Of a stretch of DNA of 41,138 nucleotides, positions 7,588 through 16,136 are shown piece after piece. The notes below the pieces were generated by a model, which was given only the letters and a program-made list of their open reading frames with translations, searched no databases and was not told the origin of the DNA. The DNA lies in assembly GCA_030536555.1 (NCBI GenBank), contig JAUNPU010000009.1, positions 1 to 41,138 of the forward strand, in the 5' to 3' direction. The stretch comes from Eubacteriales bacterium (GTDB taxonomy: Bacteria > Bacillota > Clostridia > Lachnospirales > Lachnospiraceae). How positions within the stretch are numbered: position 1 is the stretch's first letter; each line of letters starts with the position of its first letter. Both the position numbers and the translations under genes were made by a program.

Positions 7588-9546
7588 ATGGAATATAATG
7601 TGGATTTTTTGGTCGCAGGTCTGATATTTTTGTCTCTGATTTTGTATCATTATGCAAGTCAGAGCCGAATGGCAGATGCGAATAACCGGATTTTCCGGGG
7701 ATTTATCGTGATTGGGCTGCTGGATCTTCTGATGGAGCTGGTGAGCATTCTGCTGCTGGCAGAGGAGAATCCGGCAGCGGGGCAGATGACGAAGCTCATT
7801 CTAACTCTGCTCTATGTGCTGCAGATTGTACTGCCTTACGGGGCGTATCTCTATATCCGGACCATGCGGAGCAGGATTCGCTTCATAACCGAGGGGATTG
7901 TGTCGGTCGTCATGATTCCGTCACTGGTGATGCTGGCGCTGGTGATCGGCAATTACTGGACCGGTATTCTGTTCTCGGTGGAGAACGGGGTGTATGTAAG
8001 TGGTCCCATGAGGCTGCTGATGTATGTTCACGCGCTGTTCTATCTGGGTGTGGTGGCGGTGGAGAGCGTGATTTATCACAGGGAGCTGGGGCGCAGGAAG
8101 CTTGCCGTGATTGCGGAATTCCTGATTCTGATGACGGTATGTCTGGTGATTCAGCTCTGCTGTGCCAGAGTGCCGCTGACCGGATTTGGGATTGCTCTGG
8201 GAATCACTGTATTTTTCTGTACGGTCAATAACCCGAAGGAGTATCTGGACAATCTGACCGGAGTGCTGGATTTGAGATGCTTTGAGGAGCTGGTGCAGGG
8301 CATGCTGGAGCGCAGGAAGCAGTTTCACCTGATTACGGTGGATATGTTCTATCTGAGACGGGTCAATATGATCTACGGCAATCGGATGGGCAACCGGATT
8401 CTGGTGGAGGTGGCGCAGAAGCTGATGGAGATCAGCCCGGAGTGTCAGGTATTTCGAATCAAGGGCAACCGGTTCGCTGTGCTGACCTACTCCCTGACGG
8501 AGTATGAAGAGGTGCGGATGCAGCTGCAGGAGTATTTCTCGAAGGATTTTCACCTGGACGGGGAAATCATCGCGTTTCCGGTGACCATCTGCGGCATCAA
8601 GGACGGGGCGCGGCTGTCGGAGACGGATACCATGCTTCAGTATATGGAGTACCTGACGGCGCTTCCGGGTGCCAGAGATGAGACATTTCTGATTCAGGAT
8701 GATGAGAAGGTTATGCGGGGGTTTCGAAGGTCCATGGAGGTGGAGGCATACTTAAAGACCGCTATTCAGGAGGATCTGTTTCATGTGTATTATCAGCCGG
8801 TGTACTCGATTGACCAGGGAGAGTTTGTGACGCTGGAAGCTCTCAGCCGCCTCAGCCATCCGAAGCTGGGGGCGCTGTCGCCGGAGGTATTTATCTCCAT
8901 CGCGGAGAAAAATGGTGAGATTGCGCAGGTGGGCTGCCTGCAGTTTCAGCGGGTCTGCCGGTTCCTGAAGAGACATCCGGAGCTGATGGAGCGGATCCAG
9001 AATGTGAAGTTCAACCTGTCACCGGCGGAGCTGATGACCCCGGGACACTGTGAATGGCTTCTGGAGACGATCCGAACGTTTGAGCTGCCTTATTCCTGGT
9101 TCCAGTTCGAGATTACGGAGACGGTGGCGACGGAGTACAGCGAGAATCTGTATCATGCTGTGAGAGTATTTCAAAAGGCGGGGATCGGGCTGTGCCTGGA
9201 TGACTTCGGTTCCGGATATGCCAACCTGAATACGGTTCTGAAGCTGCCGTTCAGCGCGATCAAGCTGGACCGCTCTCTGCTGACGGGAATGCGGGACGAT
9301 GAAAAGAGTGCGCTGTTTTACCGGAATATTGTGTCTGCGCTGAAGAACATGGGATATCAGGTGATCTCGGAGGGCGTGGAGTTAAAGAGCGAGATGGAGC
9401 TGTTAGCAGGCTGGGGTGTCAATATGATTCAGGGATACTACTTTTCCAGACCGGTCTGTGAGGCGGACATCTTGAAGCTGATTCTGGGAGACCAGGATAA
9501 CAAAGACAACAAGGAGCATAACAATGATCAGAAATGTAAGTCTTGA
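7588..9546 (+). CDS. Membrane protein with degenerate GGDEF and intact EAL domain (c-di-GMP phosphodiesterase)
   Basis: A 652-residue protein: seven or so TM helices in the first 210 residues, then a GGDEF-like domain whose signature has become KGNRF (so not a cyclase, possibly a nucleotide-binding regulator), then an EAL domain. The EAL domain retains E417-A-L (LEALSRL), FNLSPAEL, FEITET, LDDFGSGYANL, IKLDRSLL, ISEGVE and QGYYFSRP, all the usual metal and catalytic positions, so c-di-GMP hydrolysis to pGpG is expected. It probably forms an operon with the GGDEF protein upstream, and its 3' end overlaps the next gene by 23 nt, so that gene is likely co-expressed. Confidence 0.9.
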   Translation: MEYNVDFLVAGLIFLSLILYHYASQSRMADANNRIFRGFIVIGLLDLLMELVSILLLAEENPAAGQMTKLILTLLYVLQIVLPYGAYLYIRTMRSRIRFITEGIVSVVMIPSLVMLALVIGNYWTGILFSVENGVYVSGPMRLLMYVHALFYLGVVAVESVIYHRELGRRKLAVIAEFLILMTVCLVIQLCCARVPLTGFGIALGITVFFCTVNNPKEYLDNLTGVLDLRCFEELVQGMLERRKQFHLITVDMFYLRRVNMIYGNRMGNRILVEVAQKLMEISPECQVFRIKGNRFAVLTYSLTEYEEVRMQLQEYFSKDFHLDGEIIAFPVTICGIKDGARLSETDTMLQYMEYLTALPGARDETFLIQDDEKVMRGFRRSMEVEAYLKTAIQEDLFHVYYQPVYSIDQGEFVTLEALSRLSHPKLGALSPEVFISIAEKNGEIAQVGCLQFQRVCRFLKRHPELMERIQNVKFNLSPAELMTPGHCEWLLETIRTFELPYSWFQFEITETVATEYSENLYHAVRVFQKAGIGLCLDDFGSGYANLNTVLKLPFSAIKLDRSLLTGMRDDEKSALFYRNIVSALKNMGYQVISEGVELKSEMELLAGWGVNMIQGYYFSRPVCEADILKLILGDQDNKDNKEHNNDQKCKS

Positions 9547-10237
9547 GGAGATTTCCGATGGAAGATTATACAGTTCCAACGATATGGTGAAGGCGGACTG
9601 CGGCGACTGCAGGGGCTGTTCGGCATGCTGTCGGGGCATGGGCAGCTCCATTGTGCTGGACCCGCTGGATGTGCATCGGCTGGTGAACGGGCTGGGACAG
9701 TCCTTTCAGCAGCTGCTGCAGGGAAAGCTGGAGCTGAATGTGGAGGACGGCATTATTTTGCCGAACCTTAGGATGGCGGGGGAGGAGGAGTGCTGCTCCT
9801 TCCTGAATGAGGAGGGGCGCTGCAGCATCCACGGATTTCGTCCGGGAATCTGCCGGCTGTTCCCGCTGGGGCGGTTTTATGAGGAGGAGAAGCAGTCCTT
9901 CCGGTATTTTTTACAGGTTCACGAGTGCAGGAATCAGAACCGGACCAAGGTGAAGGTCCGCAAGTGGATTGATACGCCGGAGCTGGCAAGATATGAGCGG
10001 TTCGTATCGGACTGGCACTACTTCCTGAAGAGTCTGCAGCAGCTTCTGGCGGGGGCGGACTTTGATGAGGGAAAGGCGAAGAATATCAGCCTGTATCTGC
10101 TGAATGAATTTTATATGAAGCCTTTTGTCTCCGGAACCGGTGAGGGAGAGGGCAGTCCGGTGTCCGGGGATGCCGGATTTTATGAGGAGTTTGATGTACG
10201 GCTTGCGGCTGCGAAGAGGGTGTGCGAAATCGGTTAA
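9524..10237 (+). CDS. YkgJ-family cysteine-cluster protein
   Basis: A 237-residue protein with the family's N-terminal cluster CGDCRGCSACCRGMG and the second signature CSIHGFRPGICRLFPLGR, Cys-rich elements thought to bind zinc or an iron-sulfur centre. The function of the family is not established. The ATG lies inside the 3' end of the EAL gene with AAGGAG about 8 nt upstream, so translation is probably coupled. The last 40 residues are unlike the family core. It might be a metal-dependent partner of the c-di-GMP proteins, but adjacency is the only support. Confidence 0.85.
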   Translation: MIRNVSLEEISDGRLYSSNDMVKADCGDCRGCSACCRGMGSSIVLDPLDVHRLVNGLGQSFQQLLQGKLELNVEDGIILPNLRMAGEEECCSFLNEEGRCSIHGFRPGICRLFPLGRFYEEEKQSFRYFLQVHECRNQNRTKVKVRKWIDTPELARYERFVSDWHYFLKSLQQLLAGADFDEGKAKNISLYLLNEFYMKPFVSGTGEGEGSPVSGDAGFYEEFDVRLAAAKRVCEIG

Positions 10238-10250
10238 AGTATGGTATAAT
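10222..10250 (+). promoter_or_regulatory. Candidate extended -10 promoter for the patatin-like gene
   Basis: A perfect TATAAT at 10245-10250 is preceded by TG at 10242-10243 (extended -10). The -35 region is poor, as expected for that promoter class. It overlaps the 3' end of the YkgJ-like gene and lies 56 bp before the next ATG. Confidence 0.5.
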
Positions 10251-10305
10251 TTTCGGAGCAGGAGAGCATAGCTATAAAAACGGTGACAGACAGAAGGGAC
10301 AGACG

Positions 10306-11259
10306 ATGGAACAGGAATCAGCAGAGAAGCAGAACAAGGAAAATCAGAATAAAGAGAAGCAACACAAAGAGAATCAGAACAATGAAAAGCAGAACAGCAG
10401 GAAGAAAACAGGTCTTGTGCTGGAAGGCGGCGGTATGCGGGGAATCTACACAGCCGGGGTGCTGGATGTGTTTATGGAGCATGGAATCCGGTTTGACGGA
10501 GTGATCGGCGTGTCGGCAGGAGCGATTCACGGCTGCAGCTACGTGTCGGGACAGAAGGGGAGAAATCTCCGCTACTATAAGAAATACTGTCAGGATAAGC
10601 GGTTCATGAGCTTTCGCAACTGGCTGCTGACCGGGGACTTTGTGGGGATTGATTTCTGCTATCATCAGCTCCCTGAGAAGCTGGATCTCTACGATTATGA
10701 TGCCTTTAATAACTCCGGCATGGAGTTCTATGTGGGATGCAGTGATTTGGAGACCGGAAAGGCGATTTATCCGCGGCTGACGGATATGAAGGAGCAGATC
10801 GACTATCTGCGGGCGTCCAGTTCCCTTCCCTATGTGTCGAAGACTGTGGAGATAGACGGAAGGAAGCTTCTGGACGGAGGCTGCACCGACAGCATTCCGG
10901 TGATGGCATTTCACAGGATGGGTTTTCAGAGGCAGGTGGTGGTGCTGACCAGACACCACGGCTATGTGAAGGAGCCGGAGCGCACCTGGATGGCTGGCAT
11001 CTGGTACCGCCAGTACCCGAAGTTCGTGAAGGCACTGAAAACCCGCCACCTTGTCTACAACCGGAATGTGAAGAAAATCGAGGCGCTGGAGAAGGCGGGG
11101 AAGCTCTTTGTGATCCGTCCCAGCGAGCCGCTGACCATAAGCCGCACCTCCAGTGACCCGAAGGAACTGCAGCAGGTCTACGAGATTGGACGAAGGAATG
11201 CACTGGAGCAGTTGGATGCCATGAAGAAGTGGTTGAGCTTTGAGGAAATGATGCTATAA
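10306..11259 (+). CDS. Patatin-like phospholipase with Gln/Asn/Lys/Glu-rich N-terminal tail
   Basis: A 317-residue protein with the patatin signature in order: oxyanion-hole GGGMRG (41-46), GVSAG with the nucleophile S70, and the Asp of the Ser-Asp dyad in DGG (D190). Such cytosolic or membrane-peripheral enzymes hydrolyse acyl esters of phospholipids; the bacterial RssA/YlbK-type branch is the nearest description. Residues 9-30 are a low-complexity string of QNKE-type residues built from the repeat KENQNKEKQ, not part of the fold. ATG 10306 is used because the upstream in-frame stretch has no family homology and the promoter lies within it. The following OPT gene has its own promoter. Confidence 0.88.
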   Translation: MEQESAEKQNKENQNKEKQHKENQNNEKQNSRKKTGLVLEGGGMRGIYTAGVLDVFMEHGIRFDGVIGVSAGAIHGCSYVSGQKGRNLRYYKKYCQDKRFMSFRNWLLTGDFVGIDFCYHQLPEKLDLYDYDAFNNSGMEFYVGCSDLETGKAIYPRLTDMKEQIDYLRASSSLPYVSKTVEIDGRKLLDGGCTDSIPVMAFHRMGFQRQVVVLTRHHGYVKEPERTWMAGIWYRQYPKFVKALKTRHLVYNRNVKKIEALEKAGKLFVIRPSEPLTISRTSSDPKELQQVYEIGRRNALEQLDAMKKWLSFEEMML

Positions 11260-11260
11260 T
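11233..11260 (+). promoter_or_regulatory. Promoter for the OPT transporter
   Basis: TTGAGC at 11233-11238, a 16-bp spacer and TATAAT at 11255-11260, which overlaps the stop codon of the patatin gene. The OPT start codon is 38 bp downstream. Confidence 0.6.
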
Positions 11261-11298
11261 AGTCTCTGGCACATTATCATACTAAAGGAGAGACTAAA

Positions 11299-13209
11299 AT
11301 GGACAACAAAGAGTTCAAGCCGTATATCCCTGCGGAGAAGGTAGATCCGGAACTTACGCTTCTGTCGATCGTAATGGGAGCCCTTCTGGCAGTGGTATTT
11401 GGTGCAGCAAACGCATACCTGGGATTAAAGGTAGGCATGACCATTTCTGCTTCCATTCCGGCAGCAGTTATTTCCATGGGAGTAATTCGCGTGCTTCTGC
11501 GCAGAAACTCCATTCTGGAAAGCAATCTGGTACAGACCATCGGTTCAGCCGGTGAGTCTCTGGCAGCGGGTGCGATTTTTACCCTGCCGGCATTGTTCCT
11601 GTGGGCAAAAGAGGGAAAGATGGATACCCCGGGGATGATGGAAATCACCGTAATCGCACTGTTAGGTGGTATTTTAGGTGTACTGTTCATGGTACCGCTG
11701 AGAAATGCCCTGATCGTAAAAGAGCACAACACCCTTCCGTACCCGGAGGGAACTGCATGTGCAGAGGTTCTGCTGGCAGGAGAAGAGGGCGGAGCAAATG
11801 CTTCTACCGTATTTGCCGGTATGGGAATCGCAGCAGCATTCAAGTTCATCGTGGATGGCCTGAAGGTCATTCCAAGTGAAGTGAACTTAAGAGTCAAAGG
11901 ATTTGCAGGTGAGATCGGTACACAGGCATATCCGGCACTGATTGGTGTCGGTTATATCGTGGGACCGAGAATCTCCTCTTACATGTTTGCCGGTGGTGTG
12001 GTAGGCTGGCTGGTTCTGATCCCGGCGATCGTGATGTTCGGCGGTGAGACGGTCCTGTATCCGGGCACCGATTCTATCGCCAATATCTATGCAAATGGCG
12101 GAGCAGGTGCCATCTGGGGAACCTACATCCGCTACATCGGTGCAGGTGCTGTGGCATGCGGCGGTATCATCAGTCTGGTGAAATCCCTGCCGCTGATCAT
12201 CCGTACCTTCCGTGATTCTATGAAGAGCCTGAAGGGAGCAAGAAGCACCAGCACCTTAAGAACCGAGAAGGATCTGGACATGAGATTGATCCTGGGCGGC
12301 ATTGTGCTGATGATTCTGGCTGTATGGCTGGTACCGGCTGTCCCGGTGAATCTGGTGGGCGCGATCATCATCGTGGTATTTGGATTCTTCTTTGCTACCG
12401 TTTCCTCCAGAATGGTGGGACTGATCGGAAGCAGCAACAACCCGGTATCCGGTATGGCAATCGCTACGCTATTGATGGCAACCATGATCTTAAAGTCCAC
12501 CGGCAATGTGGGAATCAGCGGAATGCAGGGTGCAATCGCCATCGGTTCCGTAATCTGTATCATTGCAGCAATTGCAGGCGATACCTCACAGGACTTGAAG
12601 ACCGGTTATCTGCTGGGTGCTACCCCGATGAAGCAGCAGATGGCAGAGCTGATCGGTATTGGTGTTTCCGCACTGGCTATCGGCGGTGTACTGTATCTGC
12701 TGAATGCAGCATGGGGCTTTGGCTCTGAGGAGCTGGGCGCACCGCAGGCGATGCTGATGAAGATGATTGTTGAGGGCGTTATGGATAACAACCTGCCCTG
12801 GACTCTGGTATTTATCGGTGTATTTATTGCACTGGTTATGGAAATCTTACGAATTCCGGTACTTCCGTTTGCGGTAGGTCTGTATCTGCCGGTACAGTTA
12901 AATGCCTGCATTATGATCGGCGGCGTGGTGAGAATGGTGCTGGATGCGAAGAAGACCGGCAGCGAGAAGGAAGAGGCAGAGAAGCAGGCGGGCATTACGG
13001 ACGGTGTGCTGTACTGTTCCGGTATGATCGCAGGTGAGGGTCTGGTTGGTATTTTGATGGCGATTCTGACCGTTCTGAAGGTTGCAGACAAGTTCGACTT
13101 CTCTGCTTATGTTCCGGCAGCAGCAGGTCAGATCGGCTGTGTGGCAGCTATCGTACTGATGATTCTGTTCCTGTTAAAGTTCTCTGTCTGGAAGAAGAGA
13201 AACGCATAA
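11299..13209 (+). CDS. OPT-family oligopeptide transporter
   Basis: A 636-residue, very hydrophobic protein with some 14-16 predicted membrane helices. It begins with the family pattern ELTLLSIVMGALLAVVFGAANAYLG split over helix 1 and LKVGMTISASIPAAVISMG, and has GEQ-type loops such as AGDTSQDLKTGYLLGATP and a late LYLPVQLNACIMIGG. OPT proteins carry small peptides or metal chelates into the cell, driven by protons. GGAGAG lies 8 nt before the ATG. The PqqD-like gene follows after 15 nt in the same direction and a terminator follows that, so the two are one transcription unit. The substrate is unknown. Confidence 0.92.
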   Translation: MDNKEFKPYIPAEKVDPELTLLSIVMGALLAVVFGAANAYLGLKVGMTISASIPAAVISMGVIRVLLRRNSILESNLVQTIGSAGESLAAGAIFTLPALFLWAKEGKMDTPGMMEITVIALLGGILGVLFMVPLRNALIVKEHNTLPYPEGTACAEVLLAGEEGGANASTVFAGMGIAAAFKFIVDGLKVIPSEVNLRVKGFAGEIGTQAYPALIGVGYIVGPRISSYMFAGGVVGWLVLIPAIVMFGGETVLYPGTDSIANIYANGGAGAIWGTYIRYIGAGAVACGGIISLVKSLPLIIRTFRDSMKSLKGARSTSTLRTEKDLDMRLILGGIVLMILAVWLVPAVPVNLVGAIIIVVFGFFFATVSSRMVGLIGSSNNPVSGMAIATLLMATMILKSTGNVGISGMQGAIAIGSVICIIAAIAGDTSQDLKTGYLLGATPMKQQMAELIGIGVSALAIGGVLYLLNAAWGFGSEELGAPQAMLMKMIVEGVMDNNLPWTLVFIGVFIALVMEILRIPVLPFAVGLYLPVQLNACIMIGGVVRMVLDAKKTGSEKEEAEKQAGITDGVLYCSGMIAGEGLVGILMAILTVLKVADKFDFSAYVPAAAGQIGCVAAIVLMILFLLKFSVWKKRNA

Positions 13210-13224
13210 GAGTGAGTGCATGCC

Positions 13225-13572
13225 ATGAAAAGAAAGAAGCAGGATGACCGGAATTATCTGGAATTTACGCCTGTGCGAAGTAAGCAGGTAAGCTGGAGTC
13301 AGGACGAACATGGGAAGGTTACGCTGGATGTGGAAAATACCGGCGTTTTCAACTGGATTGCCCAGAAGTTCTTCAAAAAGCCAAGAACTTCTCATATCTA
13401 TCTGGACGAGCTGGGAAGCTTTGTCTGGCCCCTGGTGGATGGAGAGAAGAATATTCTGACACTGGGGGAGCTGGTGAAGGAGCAGTTCGGTGAGAAAGCC
13501 GAACCCCTGTATCCGCGGCTGGCGAAGTATTTTCAGGTGTTGGAGAGTTATCATTTTGTTACATTAAAGTAA
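13225..13572 (+). CDS. PqqD-like small protein
   Basis: A 115-residue protein of the PqqD fold: the family pattern of LDELGSFVWPLVDGEKNILTL followed by a helical pair with LVKEQFGEKAEPLYPRLAKYF. PqqD-type proteins bind peptide substrates and hand them to radical SAM enzymes, but no radical SAM gene or precursor peptide is visible near it. An upstream in-frame GTG (13216) exists; ATG 13225 is preferred because the family part starts after it, though the ribosome site is weak for both. It is co-transcribed with the OPT peptide transporter. Whether it works with that transporter is open; in related bacteria orphan PqqD-like proteins are common. Confidence 0.72.
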   Translation: MKRKKQDDRNYLEFTPVRSKQVSWSQDEHGKVTLDVENTGVFNWIAQKFFKKPRTSHIYLDELGSFVWPLVDGEKNILTLGELVKEQFGEKAEPLYPRLAKYFQVLESYHFVTLK

Positions 13573-13579
13573 GAGATTC

Positions 13580-13643
13580 AGGGCTGTCTGGTGGTGGAAT
13601 AGGAAGAAGGTTTCACGGTCAGACGGTCCTGCTTTCTTTTTTT
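13580..13643 (+). terminator. Terminator after the OPT-PqqD unit
   Basis: AGGGCTGTCTG (13580-13590) pairs over 11 bp, with two G-U pairs, with CAGACGGTCCT (13620-13630), and a T-rich run follows at 13632-13643. The loop is large (29 nt). Confidence 0.65.
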
Positions 13644-13668
13644 GACGGGAAAATATGCAAATTGACCA

Positions 13669-13697
13669 TAGACACCTGTGGGGGTATCCTGTATACT
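13669..13697 (+). promoter_or_regulatory. Sigma-A promoter for the TIGR01440-azlCD unit
   Basis: TAGACA (13669-13674), a 17-bp spacer and TATACT (13692-13697), 36 bp before the ATG at 13734. Confidence 0.7.
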
Positions 13698-13733
13698 GGA
13701 GACAATTAAGTCAGAAGAAAGAAGGAATTTGTT

Positions 13734-14348
13734 ATGGAATCTATGATACAGAAGAATCAGCCTGGCTGTTGCACGGAGGAGGCCCGTCTGGCTGAGGATT
13801 ACGCACAGATCGAGGATCAGGCATACCGTGCAGCCGGAGAATTGCTGGAGCTTGCAGCCCTGAGACCGGGCAGTCTGCTGGTGATTGGCTGCTCTACCAG
13901 CGAGGTGGCAGGGGAGAGAATCGGAAGCTTCTCCAATCCGGATCTGGGCACCTCGGTATTTCGTGGCATTTATCGTGCAGCCGGTGAAGCAGGAGTATAT
14001 GTTGCTGCTCAGTGCTGTGAGCATCTGAACCGGGCGTTGATCCTGGAGCAGGAAGCGGCGGAGAAGTATGGCTATGAGGAGGTCAATGTGGTTCCACAGC
14101 CGAAGGCGGGTGGTTCCTTTGCGACGGCGGCATACCATGCGTTTGCACATCCCACAGCCGTAGAGCATATCAGAGCCCATGCGGGGATGGATATTGGAGA
14201 TACGCTGATCGGCATGCATTTGAGAGATGTGGCGGTACCGGTGCGTATCACGGCAAAGACGATCGGAGAGGCACGTCTGGTATGTGCGCGAACCCGAAGA
14301 AAGTATATCGGAGGCATCCGGGCGGCTTATGATGCTGGACAGAACTAA
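13734..14348 (+). CDS. TIGR01440 family (YwlG/UPF0340) protein
   Basis: A 204-residue protein with the family blocks LLVIGCSTSEVAGERIGSFS, AAQCCEHLNRALI, VVPQPKAGGSFATAAY and DIGDTLIGMHLRDVAVPVR. The family is widespread in Firmicutes and has no proven biochemical role. A full-length, intact member. The ATG follows GAAAGAAGG. AzlC begins 28 nt downstream and no terminator intervenes, so the three genes to 15396 are probably one operon. Confidence 0.9.
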   Translation: MESMIQKNQPGCCTEEARLAEDYAQIEDQAYRAAGELLELAALRPGSLLVIGCSTSEVAGERIGSFSNPDLGTSVFRGIYRAAGEAGVYVAAQCCEHLNRALILEQEAAEKYGYEEVNVVPQPKAGGSFATAAYHAFAHPTAVEHIRAHAGMDIGDTLIGMHLRDVAVPVRITAKTIGEARLVCARTRRKYIGGIRAAYDAGQN

Positions 14349-14375
14349 AGAAAAGACAACAGGAGCAAAAGCAAG

Positions 14376-15101
14376 ATGAACAACAGAAAATGGTTTTTGA
14401 AGGGCATGAAGGATGGAATCCCGATTGCCATGGGGTATTTTGCCGTGTCCTTTACCATGGGAATCACGGCGCGAAAGGCGGGCTTTACGGCGCCCCAGGC
14501 ATCGCTCATGTCGGCACTGATGCTGGCATCTGCCGGACAGTTCGCCGGCATCGGCATGGTGGCGGCAGGAGCGGGGTATCTGGAGATGATCGTGACGACG
14601 GTGGTGGTCAATATGAGGTATCTGCTGATGTCCAGCGCCCTGTCTCAGAAGGTGAGGCGGGATGTGCCGTTTTTCCATCGCTTTTTTATGTCTTACGCGG
14701 TGACCGATGAGATATTCGGAATCTCCATGGCGGTGGACGGAAGGCTGAATCCGGTCTACATGTACGGAGCCGCGGCGGTGGCGGCACCGGGGTGGGTGCT
14801 GGGCACCTGTCTGGGTGCGCTGCTTGGCATGATCATGCCGGCGCGGGTGATGAGCGCCATGAATGTGGCTATCTACGGTATGTTTCTGGCAATCGTGATA
14901 CCGCCCTCCAGGAAGAGCAGAATCATCGCCGGCGTGGTGGCGCTGTCCATGGCAGCCAGTCTGGCGTTCCAGATGCTGCCGGTTCTGGGGCAGATCTCAT
15001 CGGGATTTCAGATCATCATTCTGACCTTGCTGATAGCAGGAGCAGCCGCTGTGCTGTTCCCGATCCCGGAAGAAAAGGAGGAAGGCAGTCATGCAGCATA
15101 A
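14376..15101 (+). CDS. azlC: AzlC-type branched-chain amino acid exporter, large subunit
   Basis: A 241-residue membrane protein with the AzlC features: GIPIAMGYFAVSFTMGI, LMSALMLASAGQFAG, NMRYLLMSSALS, and FMSYAVTDEIFGIS. Eight or so helices. AzlC and AzlD together export branched-chain amino acids or analogues across the membrane. AGGAG lies 13 nt upstream. The gene overlaps azlD by 11 nt, usual for this pair. Confidence 0.93.
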   Translation: MNNRKWFLKGMKDGIPIAMGYFAVSFTMGITARKAGFTAPQASLMSALMLASAGQFAGIGMVAAGAGYLEMIVTTVVVNMRYLLMSSALSQKVRRDVPFFHRFFMSYAVTDEIFGISMAVDGRLNPVYMYGAAAVAAPGWVLGTCLGALLGMIMPARVMSAMNVAIYGMFLAIVIPPSRKSRIIAGVVALSMAASLAFQMLPVLGQISSGFQIIILTLLIAGAAAVLFPIPEEKEEGSHAA

Positions 15102-15396
15102 TGTATATGCCAGTCTGCTGGTGATGTTCCTGACCATCTATTCCGTCCGGGCACTGCCGCTGACACTGATCCGAAAGGAGATCAAGAGCCGTTTTATTCA
15201 GTCATTTTTATACTATGTCCCCTACGTGAGTCTGTCTGTTATGACCTTTCCGTCAATCCTGTCTGCCACCGATAGTCCCGTGTCCGGACTGGTGGGATTT
15301 CTGGCAGGAGTGGTGCTGGCATGGGTGGACGGGAATCTGTTCCGGGTATCCATCGGAGCCTGCACGGCGGTATTTATTGCGGAATTGTTATTGTAA
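15091..15396 (+). CDS. azlD: AzlD-type exporter, small subunit
   Basis: A 101-residue, four-helix protein with the AzlD pattern (FLTIYSVRALPLTLIRKEIK near the N-terminus, SFLYYVPYVSLSVMTFPSIL). It overlaps azlC and completes the exporter. GGAGG lies 9 nt before the ATG, within azlC. Confidence 0.92.
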   Translation: MQHNVYASLLVMFLTIYSVRALPLTLIRKEIKSRFIQSFLYYVPYVSLSVMTFPSILSATDSPVSGLVGFLAGVVLAWVDGNLFRVSIGACTAVFIAELLL

Positions 15397-15462
15397 TATT
15401 TCATAAAAATTCTATCAGAATCCGCCGGGAAAGCCCCGAAACGTAGGAAATTCAGGGATTTC

Positions 15463-15491
15463 TTGACAAAACAGGGAAACAGATTTATAAT
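15463..15491 (+). promoter_or_regulatory. Perfect consensus promoter for the DUF6465 gene
   Basis: TTGACA (15463-15468), exactly 17 bp, and TATAAT (15486-15491): full consensus in both boxes, so strong constitutive transcription is expected. It lies 73 bp before the ATG. Confidence 0.9.
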
Positions 15492-15564
15492 GCCAGAAGC
15501 ATATTTAAAAAAATATGTGTGCAACAGGGAGCAATAATCGGATTCAAACGAGGAGGATCAAACT

Positions 15565-16023
15565 ATGGCAGTAAGTAAGAGAGCAGCTGCAAAAACCACA
15601 GCAGCGAAAGCGACCAAGGCTGTAGAGACTAAAACCGTAGACACCAAAGTTGAGACTAAACAGGCGGAAGTAAAGCCGGCAGAGACCAAAGCAGCACCTG
15701 TAAAGGCAGCTGAGAAGAAAGAAGCAGCACCTGTAAAGGCAGTTGAGAAGAAAGAGGCAGCACCGGCTAAGGCAGCAGCACCGAAGAAGGAAGCAGCTCC
15801 GGCAGCTAAGAAGGCAGCAGAGCCGAAGGCAAATGTTGTGATTCAGTGTGCAGGCAAGGAGATCGTTGCAAAGGACGTTCTGGCAGCAGCTACCGAGGCA
15901 TTCAAGGCAGCAAACAAGGGCGTTGAGATCAAGACCATCGAGCTGTATGTAAAACCGGAAGAGGGCGTGGCTTACTATGTAGTAAACGGCGAAGGCTCTG
16001 ACGATTATAAGGTAGAGCTGTAA
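15565..16023 (+). CDS. DUF6465-family Lys/Ala-rich protein
   Basis: A 152-residue protein in two parts. Residues 1-90 are a low-complexity Ala/Lys/Pro/Glu tail with repeats of the form APVKAAEKKEA, resembling histone H1-like or RNA-binding tails. Residues 90-152 form a compact domain (VVIQCAGKEIVAKDVLAAAT to DDYKVEL) typical of DUF6465, common in Lachnospiraceae. The role is unknown; the basic tail makes nucleic-acid binding plausible. A consensus promoter, a strong GAGGAGG ribosome site and an immediate terminator suggest a highly expressed single-gene unit. Confidence 0.85.
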   Translation: MAVSKRAAAKTTAAKATKAVETKTVDTKVETKQAEVKPAETKAAPVKAAEKKEAAPVKAVEKKEAAPAKAAAPKKEAAPAAKKAAEPKANVVIQCAGKEIVAKDVLAAATEAFKAANKGVEIKTIELYVKPEEGVAYYVVNGEGSDDYKVEL

Positions 16024-16054
16024 TAATTACATATTGCATGTGATGAGTATGAAG

Positions 16055-16089
16055 AAGCCACGAGCCAGCAAAACGGTGCGTGGCTTTTT
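16055..16089 (+). terminator. Terminator of the DUF6465 gene
   Basis: AAGCCACG (16055-16062) pairs with CGTGGCTT (16079-16086) and runs into TTTTTG. It ends about 50 bp before the rRNA methyltransferase start. Confidence 0.85.
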
Positions 16090-16136
16090 GTCTGTTTGCA
16101 GGTGGACGGAGACTGGAGAGGGTGAGCGAGAGAACG

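Noticed and set aside
13578..14678. Minus-strand 366-residue open frame
   Set aside because: It crosses the promoter and most of the TIGR01440 gene and the azlC start, with antisense-type composition.
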